Positions 7,161 to 14,905 of a DNA stretch of 23,654 nucleotides are shown one piece after another. The first letter of the stretch is position 1. Each line of letters opens with the position of its first letter. The notes below the pieces were generated by a model. That model was given only the letters and a program-made list of their open reading frames with translations, did no database searches and was not told the origin of the DNA. Origin of the DNA: JBGTLW01 sp964614575 (GTDB lineage: Bacteria; Planctomycetota; Phycisphaerae; Phycisphaerales; Phycisphaeraceae); contig CAZTLX010000039.1 of NCBI GenBank assembly GCA_964614575.1, forward strand, positions 1 to 23,654, in the 5' to 3' direction. A program made the translations under genes and the position numbers.

Positions 7161-8603
7161 ATGACACGACCCAATATCATTTTGATCCTGATCGACGACT
7201 TGGGGTGGGCCGACCTTGGCTGCTTCGGGTCGTCGTTTTATGAGACGCCGAACCTTGACCGGCTCGCGCAACGCGGGCTGCGGTTTACCGATGCGTATGC
7301 GTCGTGCCCGGTGTGTTCGCCGACACGGGCGAGCATCATGACCGGCAAGTACCCGGCGAACGTGGGGATCACCAACTACATCCCCGGCAACGCGTGGGGC
7401 AAGCTGATGGGCGTGCCGTATTTCTTCGAGCTGCCGAAGAGCGAAACGACGGTGGCCGATGCGCTGCGGGCGGGCGGGTATCAGACGTGGCACGCGGGCA
7501 AGTGGCACCTGGGGCCGGAGGGCAACTGGCCGAGCGACCGCGGGTTTGACCGCAACATCGCCGGATGCCACTGGGGCATGCCGAAGCAGGGGTACTTCAG
7601 CCCCTACGGCTGCCCGACGCTCTCCGACGGGCCGGAAGGTGAGTACCTCACCGATCGCCTGACCACCGAAGCGATCCACCTGATCCACGACCTCGGCGAC
7701 AAGCCGTTCTTCCTGAACTTCTGCCACTACGCGGTGCATACGCCGATCCAGGCACCCGCGGAACTGATCAAGAAGTATGAGCGGAAGGCGAAGGACCTGG
7801 GTCTGGACCAGCAGCAGACGTATGAAGAAGGCGAGCATTTCCCGTGCCTGCACAAGAAAGACCAGCGCGTCAAGCGCCGCCTTCTGCAGTCGGACCCGAC
7901 CTACGCGGCGATGATGGAGAACCTGGATACGAACATCGGCCGGCTGCTCGACGCGCTCGACACCGAGGGCATCGCGGAGAATACGCTGGTGATGTTCACG
8001 TCGGACAACGGCGGTCTTTCAACCGCGGAAGGTTCGCCGACGTGCAATGCGCCGCTGCTGGAGGGCAAGGGCTGGATGTACGAGGGCGGCAACCGCGTGT
8101 CGCAGATTGCGTGCTGGCCGGGGGTGATCCAGCCGGGCACGACGACCGATGTGCCGGTGACCTCGACCGATTTTTTCCCGACGTTTCTCGACGCCGCGGG
8201 CCTGGACCTGATGCCGGGGCAGCACGAAGACGGCGTGTCGCTCATGCCTTTGCTGCGCGGCGAAAACAAGCTCGACCGCGAGGCGATCTTCTGGCACTAC
8301 CCGCACTACTCCAACCAGGGTGATACTCCGGCGTGCAGCGTGCGGGCCGGCGACTTCAAGCTGATCGAGCACTTCGAGGACAGCCGTCTGGAACTGTTCA
8401 ACCTGCGGGAAGACTTGGGTGAGACGCATAATCTCGCGGCCGCGCAGCCGGAGACCGTCGAGCGGCTGCACGGCCAACTGGTCTCGTGGCGCGAGGTGGT
8501 GGGGGCGAAGGTGCCCGCGGTGAACCCCGATTACGAGGCGATGCTGGCGGGCGAGAAGCCGTGCCCGAACGGGTCGGGGGTGATCCCGGGGAGCGATCAC
8601 TGA
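7161..8603 (+). CDS. Formylglycine-dependent sulfatase (arylsulfatase family)
   Basis: The 480-residue enzyme hydrolyses sulfate esters, probably on sulfated glycans. The metal-binding IDD is at 11-13, and CSPTRA at 52-57 is the CxPxR site whose cysteine must be converted to formylglycine, so a formylglycine-generating enzyme is needed from elsewhere in the genome. HAGKWHLG (K114, H116), AVHTP (H193), TSDNGG (D282, N283) and EGKG (K303) complete the active site. Unlike most planctomycete sulfatases it has no signal peptide: the sequence starts MTRPNIILILIDD, and an in-frame TAA four codons upstream excludes an extension. It therefore probably works in the cytoplasm on imported material, unless it is exported by a non-classical route. 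A sigma-70-like promoter sits directly before the ATG. Confidence 0.96.
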   Translation: MTRPNIILILIDDLGWADLGCFGSSFYETPNLDRLAQRGLRFTDAYASCPVCSPTRASIMTGKYPANVGITNYIPGNAWGKLMGVPYFFELPKSETTVADALRAGGYQTWHAGKWHLGPEGNWPSDRGFDRNIAGCHWGMPKQGYFSPYGCPTLSDGPEGEYLTDRLTTEAIHLIHDLGDKPFFLNFCHYAVHTPIQAPAELIKKYERKAKDLGLDQQQTYEEGEHFPCLHKKDQRVKRRLLQSDPTYAAMMENLDTNIGRLLDALDTEGIAENTLVMFTSDNGGLSTAEGSPTCNAPLLEGKGWMYEGGNRVSQIACWPGVIQPGTTTDVPVTSTDFFPTFLDAAGLDLMPGQHEDGVSLMPLLRGENKLDREAIFWHYPHYSNQGDTPACSVRAGDFKLIEHFEDSRLELFNLREDLGETHNLAAAQPETVERLHGQLVSWREVVGAKVPAVNPDYEAMLAGEKPCPNGSGVIPGSDH

Positions 8604-8638
8604 ATCGGCGAGGCTTGATGGGGCGGGGTGATGTGGGG

Positions 8639-8674
8639 TTTCCGCGAAGCCGCAAGCGCCCCCGGAAAGTTTTA
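8639..8674 (+). terminator. Possible terminator after the sulfatase
   Basis: TTTCCG at 8639-8644 and CGGAAA at 8663-8668 can pair across an 18-nt loop, followed by GTTTTA. The loop is long for an intrinsic terminator, so confidence is moderate. The loop overlaps a 15-nt sequence repeated near the left end of the window. Confidence 0.35.
8644..8658 (+). repeat. Copy 2 of intergenic 15-mer GCGAAGCCGCAAGCG
   Basis: Identical over 15 nt to 91-105. Both copies are in non-coding DNA, this one after the sulfatase stop, the other downstream of trpB. Confidence 0.5.
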
Positions 8675-8748
8675 TACGGGGCCGTCGCTTCCGGGAGGGA
8701 ACTCCTCGTCCGCGGGAGCGTCTATCGGTGGTGAAACCGACCTCTTGC

Positions 8749-8753
8749 GGGAG
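8749..8753 (+). promoter_or_regulatory. Shine-Dalgarno site of the VIT-VWA gene
   Basis: GGGAG lies 7 nt before the ATG at 8761. It selects this start over an in-frame GTG 33 nt upstream, and the resulting N-terminus is a clean signal peptide. Confidence 0.7.
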
Positions 8754-8760
8754 TTTTGCC

Positions 8761-11085
8761 ATGCTGCGCCGCCTGACCTTTGCGTTCTGTGCCGTCCTGC
8801 TGACCGTGTTCCTCATCGCCCCGGCGATGGGGCAGGGGCTGATCATCATCGATCGGCCGATCCCGGTGCCCCCCACGCCGCCGGACATGATCATCATCCG
8901 GCCGACGCCGCTTCCGGGGGCGCAGCCCATGACCCACTGCCTCCAGCTCAAGCAGCACCAGGTGACGGTCACGATCAAGGACCAGGTCGCGACCACGCGC
9001 ATCGAGCACATCTTTCACAACCCGACCGGCCAACGGCTCGAAGGGCACTTCGTGTTCCCCCTGCCGAGCGGCGCGAACATCGACCGCTTCCAGATGGATG
9101 TCAACGGCAAGATGACCGAGGCCGAGCTGCTCGACGCGGACAAGGCCCGCAAGATCTATGAAGACATCGTCCGCTCGATGCGCGATCCCGCGCTGCTCGA
9201 ATACGCGGAGCATGGCCTGCTCAAGGCCCGTGTGTTCCCGATCGAACCCAACAGCGATAAACGCGTGACGCTCGAATACACCGAATTGCTCGAATCCGAT
9301 TCGGGCACGACGACATACACCTACCCGCTCGCGGCCCGTACGGTACAGAACGCCCAGGTGGGCAAGCTGGCGCTCAAGCTCAACCTCGAAACCACCCAGC
9401 CGCTGGCGAATGTCTATTGCCCCAGCCACGCGGTCGAGATCAAGAAGCAAGGCGACCACAAGGCCGTCATCGGTTATGAATCCGAACAACTCGGCGAGGG
9501 CGACCTGAAGGTCTATTTCAGTGCCGAGAAGCCGGAGGGCGCGGTGGGGTTGACGCTGTTTACGTATCGTGACGGGCACGCGGACGTGCTCGGCAGCCAG
9601 GATGGCTACTTCATGCTGCTCGCCTCGCCGGTGCTCAGCGCCGAGCGCAAGCCTTCGCCGAAGGACGTGGTCTTCGTGCTCGATACGTCCGGGTCGATGC
9701 AGGGCGAAAAACTCAAGCAGGCGAAGAAGGCGCTGCGGTTCTGTATCGAGAACCTCAACGATGACGACCGCTTCCAGATCGTGCGGTTCTCGACGGACGC
9801 GGAGACGCTCTTTGATGGCCTTAAGCCGGCCGACGATGAACACCGCGGCAAGGCGAACGGTTTTGTTGACGGCCTCAAGCCCATCGGGGGCACGGCCATC
9901 GAGGAGGCGTTGAGCAAGGCGATCGAGCCGACAACCCGGCGCGACTCGCAGCGGCCGTATTACGTCATCTTCCTGACCGACGGCCGGCCGACGATCGGCG
10001 AGACCGCCACCGACCGCATCATCCACAACGCCATCACCCGCTTCAAGGCGCAGGACAAGGTGCGCGTGTTCTGCTTCGGCATCGGCACGGATATCAACAC
10101 CAAGCTGTTGGACAAGATCACCGAGACGACGCGGGCGGTGACGGAGTATGTCCTCCCGGACGAAGACATCGAGATCAAGGTCTCGCGGTTCTACACCAAG
10201 ATCAGCGAGCCGGTGCTGGCGAACCCGACGCTGGCGGTGACCGGCGACATCAAGCTGCTCAAGACCTACCCCCGGAACCTGCCGGATGTGTTTGCGGGCG
10301 ATCAGCTCGTCGTCATCGGCCGTTACACCGGCAGCGGCGACGCGGCGGTGACGCTGGCCGGCTCGGTCGCGGGCGGGGAGCACAAGGTGGTCGATGATGC
10401 AACGTTTGCGAAGCAATCGATCGAGCACGCGTTCATCCCGCGGCTGTGGGCGACGCGGCGAATCGGCTACCTGCTCGACGAGATCCGCCTGCGGGGTGAT
10501 AACAACGAGCTGAAGGACGAGGTCGTCGCGCTGGCGAGGGCGTTCGGGGTGGTGACGCCTTACACGTCATACCTGATCGTCGAGGACGAGTCGCGGCGGA
10601 ACGTGCCGGTCGCGGCGCGGACCATGCAGGAGATCGACCGCGATGGCGCGCGGCGCGAGCGGGCGGGGGTGGCGTATGACCAGATGGCCCAGGCCGAGGC
10701 GGGCGCGGGATCGGTGCGCGGGGCGCAGTCCAACGCGGTCCTCAAATCCGCGGCCAGTGCGCCCGCGGCCGCGGAGGCAGACACCTACGCCAAGCTCGGC
10801 GTTGAGGCGATGCGGCCGTCCGACGGCCGCGCCACCGCCATTTCTCTGACCCAGCCATCGCTCTACCGCAACGGCAAGTCGTTCGTGCTCAACGGCAGCC
10901 AGTGGGTCGATACCGAAGCACAGACCGAGCGTGCGCAGCAGCTCAAGGTTGAGCGCGTCGCGTTCAACTCCGACCGCTACTTCGAGATCGTCCGCGAGAA
11001 CAAGGACGCGGCCCAGTGGCTGTCGGTCGGCCAGAACCTGCAGTTGGTGCTGGCCGACCGCATGGTGGAAGTTTATGTCGAGTAG
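8761..11085 (+). CDS. Secreted VIT and von Willebrand factor A domain protein
   Basis: The 774-residue protein begins with a signal peptide (hydrophobic 5-24, probable cleavage near AMGQG). A VIT domain follows at about 55-185, with the recognisable IEHIFHNPTG and EGHFVFPLPSGA, then a VWA domain at about 301-475 with an intact metal-ion adhesion site: DTSGS at 308-312, GGTAI, and LTDGRP. This matches inter-alpha-trypsin inhibitor heavy chain-like proteins, which in bacteria are thought to mediate protein contacts outside the cytoplasm. The C-terminal 200 residues are alanine-rich then beta-rich, with no membrane anchor or sorting motif, so it is probably periplasmic or released. The cysteines C60 and C220 flank the VIT region and might pair. 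No maturation partner (MoxR, TonB or similar) is adjacent. The role is unknown. Confidence 0.93.
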   Translation: MLRRLTFAFCAVLLTVFLIAPAMGQGLIIIDRPIPVPPTPPDMIIIRPTPLPGAQPMTHCLQLKQHQVTVTIKDQVATTRIEHIFHNPTGQRLEGHFVFPLPSGANIDRFQMDVNGKMTEAELLDADKARKIYEDIVRSMRDPALLEYAEHGLLKARVFPIEPNSDKRVTLEYTELLESDSGTTTYTYPLAARTVQNAQVGKLALKLNLETTQPLANVYCPSHAVEIKKQGDHKAVIGYESEQLGEGDLKVYFSAEKPEGAVGLTLFTYRDGHADVLGSQDGYFMLLASPVLSAERKPSPKDVVFVLDTSGSMQGEKLKQAKKALRFCIENLNDDDRFQIVRFSTDAETLFDGLKPADDEHRGKANGFVDGLKPIGGTAIEEALSKAIEPTTRRDSQRPYYVIFLTDGRPTIGETATDRIIHNAITRFKAQDKVRVFCFGIGTDINTKLLDKITETTRAVTEYVLPDEDIEIKVSRFYTKISEPVLANPTLAVTGDIKLLKTYPRNLPDVFAGDQLVVIGRYTGSGDAAVTLAGSVAGGEHKVVDDATFAKQSIEHAFIPRLWATRRIGYLLDEIRLRGDNNELKDEVVALARAFGVVTPYTSYLIVEDESRRNVPVAARTMQEIDRDGARRERAGVAYDQMAQAEAGAGSVRGAQSNAVLKSAASAPAAAEADTYAKLGVEAMRPSDGRATAISLTQPSLYRNGKSFVLNGSQWVDTEAQTERAQQLKVERVAFNSDRYFEIVRENKDAAQWLSVGQNLQLVLADRMVEVYVE

Positions 11086-11102
11086 GGCCGCCACCGCGCC
11101 GC

Positions 11103-11108
11103 TATCAT
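11103..11108 (+). promoter_or_regulatory. Putative -10 element for the leaderless FMN reductase gene
   Basis: TATCAT is followed by GCGGGC and the ATG at 11115, a 6-nt gap. It lies in the 29-nt space after the VIT-VWA stop codon. No -35 is clear. Confidence 0.45.
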
Positions 11109-11114
11109 GCGGGC

Positions 11115-11675
11115 ATGAAAGTGCTGGTGATAGCCTGTTCGTTGAACACCGAGAGCCGATCCGCGCAGCTGGCCGCGGCGGTGGGGGTGGCGCTGGCGGA
11201 GCGCGGGGTGGAGGTCGAGGCGGTGGACCTTCGTGAATACGGCCTGCCGCTGTGCGACGCGGGCGAGGCGTATGGCCACGAGCACGTCGAGGCGATGCGT
11301 CGCGCGGTGGCGGGGGCCGATGCGGTGCTGCTGGCCGTGCCGATCTACAACTACGACGTGAATGCCGCGGCAAAGAACCTGGTCGAGCTGACCGGCAAGT
11401 CGTGGCTGGGCAAGACGGTGGGCTTCCTCTGTGCCGCGGGCGGGCGGGGCAGCTACATGTCGGTGATGGGTCTGGCCAACAGTTTGATGCTGGACTTCCG
11501 CTGCCTGATTCTGCCGCGCTTCGTCTACGCCACCGGCGTGGATTTCGATGAGGATGGCTCACCCAACGCGGTGGTGCGCGAGCGCATCGCCGAGCTGGCG
11601 GATGACACGGTGCGCGTGGCGGGGGCGCTGGCCTCGACGCCGTTGGTGCCGCGGGCGTCGAAGACCTTGGGATAG
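11115..11675 (+). CDS. NADPH-dependent FMN reductase-family flavoprotein
   Basis: The 186-residue protein has the flavodoxin-like fold of the SsuE/FMN reductase family: a first beta strand MKVLVIACSL leading into the phosphate-binding loop NTESRSAQLA, then LLAVPIYNYDVNAAAKNLVEL at about 72-92, the usual flavin-edge segment, and LCAAGGRGSYMS near 110. Such enzymes supply reduced flavin or reduce quinones and other acceptors using NAD(P)H. The physiological acceptor is not evident. The gene follows the VIT-VWA gene by 29 nt but has its own -10-like TATCAT, so it may be independently transcribed. I chose the ATG at 11115 over an upstream in-frame start because the latter overlaps the VIT-VWA coding region and the residues there lack homology-like character. 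Confidence 0.9.
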   Translation: MKVLVIACSLNTESRSAQLAAAVGVALAERGVEVEAVDLREYGLPLCDAGEAYGHEHVEAMRRAVAGADAVLLAVPIYNYDVNAAAKNLVELTGKSWLGKTVGFLCAAGGRGSYMSVMGLANSLMLDFRCLILPRFVYATGVDFDEDGSPNAVVRERIAELADDTVRVAGALASTPLVPRASKTLG

Positions 11676-11699
11676 ACCCAGCCGGGAAGGTCGGGCGAA

Positions 11700-11734
11700 G
11701 TGGTCACACATTCTGTGCGCCACTGTTTTGTCTT
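11700..11734 (+). terminator. Possible terminator after the FMN reductase
   Basis: GTGG-T-CACA, loop CATTC, TGTG-CG-CCAC forms an interrupted 8-bp stem, followed by the T-rich TGTTTTGTCTT. It sits in the 107-nt gap between the convergent FMN reductase and LamG genes, where a terminator is expected. The internal bulge lowers confidence. Confidence 0.45.
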
Positions 11735-11782
11735 GCGCGCAGAGCACGCTAAGAACGCGGGGGAAGGCAAATAAGCGGGGGG

Positions 11783-14700
11783 TCAGGGTTGTTCGGTCCA
11801 GACGACGCTGAACCCGCCGGGTGCTTCGGCGTCGCCGGGGGGCAGGCCATCGAAGAGGTTGTCCACCTGCGACGCCGCCAAGGCACGGTCGTAGATCGCG
11901 ACCCGGCTGAGTAAGCCGCGCCAGTTGCGCGAGTCGTCGGCCTCGCCGCCGAAGATCAGGTCGAAGTCGTCGTCCCAGTTGAACGACCCGGTGCGGGCCT
12001 CGGTGAGTTCGAGGTTGCCGTTGCGGTAGAAGCGGACCTCCTCGCCGTTGGCGGTGATGACCACGTGTTGCGAGGAAACCGCGAGGCCGCCGGGCGAGTT
12101 GATATCGGGCGTGCCGTTGCTGCTGGTGTCGGAGGTGCGCAGGCGGAAGGCGTATTCGTAGCCGTCCTGCCCGAGCATGAAGTTGCGTGAAGAGCTGGAG
12201 GCGGCGACGTTGACGATGCGGGCCGGGCCGTTCTGGGTGAGGTTATCGGGGGTGAAAACGGCTTCGAGGGTGAACGAGCCGGTGGCGGTGATGGCGTCGT
12301 GCAGCTTGGTCGCGGGGACATCGGAACGGGCGATGGTGTCGTCCGTGAACATCAGCCCGCCGCCGTCGGCCCAGGCGATGGCGTCGGTGTCCTGCACGGT
12401 GAGGTGCAGTGCCTCACCGAAGCCGCTGGTGTCCTCGACGATGTAGCCGGGGAAGGATGACGGCCCGGGCTCGTTGCCGGCGCGCACATTGGTGACCTGG
12501 CTGAGGTCCAGCGCCTGGTCGTAGAGGCGGACATCATCGATCTGGCCCCGGAAGAAGTCACGCAGCGGCGTGGGCAGGCCGGGATCAGAGTGGCGGGCGT
12601 CGGCCCCGAGGACGATCGGCTCGAAGTTGCCGGCACCGCCGGAGGTCGCGCCGGTGCCGCCGATGTAGTTGTACGCGTCCCCGATCTCGTTGCCATCAAG
12701 ATACAACCGCATCTTGTTGGGACCCCACGTGAAGACCATGTGGTGCCAGGTGTTGTTCGAGATGGGGGCGGCGGCGGTGAGGGGCCAGGTTTCACTGGTG
12801 CTCTGCAGACGGGTCTTCACGGCACCGCCCTCGATGATGACGGTCAGGTGCCCGCCGCTGCCCAGGTTGAGATGGTCTTTGGAGAAGACGGACTGGTTCT
12901 TGTTCCGATCCTCCGTGCGGAACCACAGCGAGAGCGTCCCGGCGTCGAGCAGGTAATCATCGTGGTGGGGGATGACGGCGTAGTCATCGTCACCGTCGAA
13001 GCGATAGGACCGGCCCAACTGCCCCGGCAGGCCGACCTGCCCATCGGCCAAGGACCCGTGGTTCTCCCGATCGGTGCTGTCCCGGACGATGATGCCCAGC
13101 ACGGGGCTCGGCTGCATGCGGTCGAGATGGATCGCCGAGTTGGAGTGCATCGTCACGGTGTTCCCGACCACGACCGAGCCGTAGATCGTGGCGTCGTTGT
13201 TGAGGGTCAGGTTGTTGGCGACGTGGACGCGGCCGGCAACCACCGACTGGCTGTTCATGGTCATGTTTCGGCTGTTGCCGTTGCCGTGCACGAAGATGCT
13301 CAACCGATCGGGGTGCTCGGATTCGGGGTTGATCGCGGAGTTGTTGTTGAGCGTGAGGGTGACGCCGACGTAGAGTTCGAGGCTCGACCCTTCGGGAACG
13401 ATGATGGTGCCGTTGTTAAGCGTGACCTGCGCGTTGACGGCGACGCGGACGTGGCCATCAACGGTGATGGTCGCGCCGTTGTTGAGGGTGAGGCGGGCAA
13501 ACTTGCGGTCCGAGTTCCAGACGTGGTTGCCGCCGTTGTAGGTCTGGTTGCCTTCCTGGCCGGGCATGCCGCTCGGCTCGCCGGGCACGCTCACGTCCAT
13601 CTCGTCGGACAGTGAGCCGACGGACCCGTTGATCGCGGCGTTGTTGTACAGATCGATGACGTCATCGGGGTCGGCGCCGGGGCCGACGTAGAGGTCGCCG
13701 TTGATCCGGGTCTCGCTGTACATCTGGACGTGATTGTTGCCGGTGCTGTTGGTGCCGATGGGCACGTCGGTCAGCACGTTGTCGCCGCCGTAGGCCCCGG
13801 CGGAGGCGTCGTACCCGTCGATCAGGGCGTTGTTGTACATGTACAAGCGCCCGCCGATCGCGAGCCCGCCGCCGCTGGCGCCCGTCTCATCCAGCCGCCA
13901 GTGCCCGACGAGGTTGGGGTAGATCGGGATCTCGTTGAACTCGTAGAGCGCGAGCAGTTGCGGGCTGAGTCCGGGGCCGTCCGGGTCCGGGGCGGCGTCG
14001 AAGGTAAACGCCGACGCGGGAATGACCTGTTTACTCACGCCCGGCCCGCGCCAGCGCACGATCATCCCCGCCCCGCCGGTCCGCTCGAAAAACCGCGCGT
14101 AGAACGGATAGGTCCCCGCTTCGAGTTCGATGTCGCCGGACCGCTCGCGCATGCTGTGCAGCCCGTCGTTTTCGACGACGCGTTGGCCGTCGATCCACAG
14201 GTCCGAGCCGTCGTCGCTGTCGGTGTAGAACGTCCAGTCGCCGTCTTCGGGGATGGTGATGTAGCCGGTGTAGCTGACGCCGAAGTAATCGACCGGCCCG
14301 CCGCTGTAGAACCCGCCGCTGCTGCTGGGCACGTTGACCTGCGTAACGGTTTCGGTGTGCTCGGGTTCGCGGTCCCAGTCGATGTCATCCAGTTCGCTGA
14401 GGTTGTTGACCGGGTAGGGGTCATACCACGCGCTGTGGAAGTGCTTGGCCAGCAGCCCGGGGGTCGCGCCGTTCGCGCTGCCGAGGGTGACCCACGCGCT
14501 GACTTGGTGCGTCACGCCGCCGAACTGGCCGACGACCGTGACCCGCACCGGGTCGGTGTCGTTGTTGGACAAGTCGCCGTCCGCATCCTCGAACATCACA
14601 CGGAAGCTGCCCCCCCCGAAATCCTGCGCCGCCAGCCACACGCCCTCGGGCTGCGTGCTGCGCCAGTCGTCGCTGTTGCGCAGGTATTCGATCGCGGTGG

Positions 14701-14905
14701 TCAGCCCCGACTCGGCGATCAGCCTGGCCGAGGCGTGGTCACGCACGTTCTCCGCGATCGCGGTGCTCGGGCTCTGGCTGATCATGAAAGTCACCCCGAG
14801 CGTGACCGCCAGCATCATCGCGATCAGGACCATCAGTAACGCCGCGCCGCGGCGGGTGGTCGGAGTGGTCGGAGTGGTCGTCTTCATCGTCGTTGTCATG
14901 GTCAT
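11783..14905 (-). CDS. Giant GspK/PilX-like pilin with PA14, beta-solenoid and LamG domains
   Basis: The 1040-residue protein starts with a threonine-rich leader and a prepilin-like RRG followed by a hydrophobic helix (about 20-42). The residue five after the presumed cleavage is not glutamate, as in the tip pseudopilin GspK. SARLIAESGLTTAIEYLR follows, as in PilX-type proteins. Next come a PA14 carbohydrate-binding-type domain (148-302: FYTDSDDGSDLWIDG), an asparagine-rich beta-solenoid (about 345-598) with repeats such as LTLNNGATI and LTLNNDATI, and two LamG domains (about 628-800 and 820-1020; HHMVFTWG, IDDVRLYDQAL). Its ATG overlaps the previous gene's stop as ATGA and a GAGGTG lies upstream, so it is translationally coupled. 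It shares its whole plan with the upstream gene, indicating duplication. A pilus-tip glycan adhesin is the likely role, by inference. Confidence 0.85.
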   Translation of the reverse strand: MTMTTTMKTTTPTTPTTRRGAALLMVLIAMMLAVTLGVTFMISQSPSTAIAENVRDHASARLIAESGLTTAIEYLRNSDDWRSTQPEGVWLAAQDFGGGSFRVMFEDADGDLSNNDTDPVRVTVVGQFGGVTHQVSAWVTLGSANGATPGLLAKHFHSAWYDPYPVNNLSELDDIDWDREPEHTETVTQVNVPSSSGGFYSGGPVDYFGVSYTGYITIPEDGDWTFYTDSDDGSDLWIDGQRVVENDGLHSMRERSGDIELEAGTYPFYARFFERTGGAGMIVRWRGPGVSKQVIPASAFTFDAAPDPDGPGLSPQLLALYEFNEIPIYPNLVGHWRLDETGASGGGLAIGGRLYMYNNALIDGYDASAGAYGGDNVLTDVPIGTNSTGNNHVQMYSETRINGDLYVGPGADPDDVIDLYNNAAINGSVGSLSDEMDVSVPGEPSGMPGQEGNQTYNGGNHVWNSDRKFARLTLNNGATITVDGHVRVAVNAQVTLNNGTIIVPEGSSLELYVGVTLTLNNNSAINPESEHPDRLSIFVHGNGNSRNMTMNSQSVVAGRVHVANNLTLNNDATIYGSVVVGNTVTMHSNSAIHLDRMQPSPVLGIIVRDSTDRENHGSLADGQVGLPGQLGRSYRFDGDDDYAVIPHHDDYLLDAGTLSLWFRTEDRNKNQSVFSKDHLNLGSGGHLTVIIEGGAVKTRLQSTSETWPLTAAAPISNNTWHHMVFTWGPNKMRLYLDGNEIGDAYNYIGGTGATSGGAGNFEPIVLGADARHSDPGLPTPLRDFFRGQIDDVRLYDQALDLSQVTNVRAGNEPGPSSFPGYIVEDTSGFGEALHLTVQDTDAIAWADGGGLMFTDDTIARSDVPATKLHDAITATGSFTLEAVFTPDNLTQNGPARIVNVAASSSSRNFMLGQDGYEYAFRLRTSDTSSNGTPDINSPGGLAVSSQHVVITANGEEVRFYRNGNLELTEARTGSFNWDDDFDLIFGGEADDSRNWRGLLSRVAIYDRALAASQVDNLFDGLPPGDAEAPGGFSVVWTEQP

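Noticed and set aside
8722..10428. A 568-codon minus-strand open frame opposite the VIT-VWA gene
   Set aside because: The plus strand encodes a signal peptide, VIT and VWA with an intact MIDAS, so this is a mirror frame.
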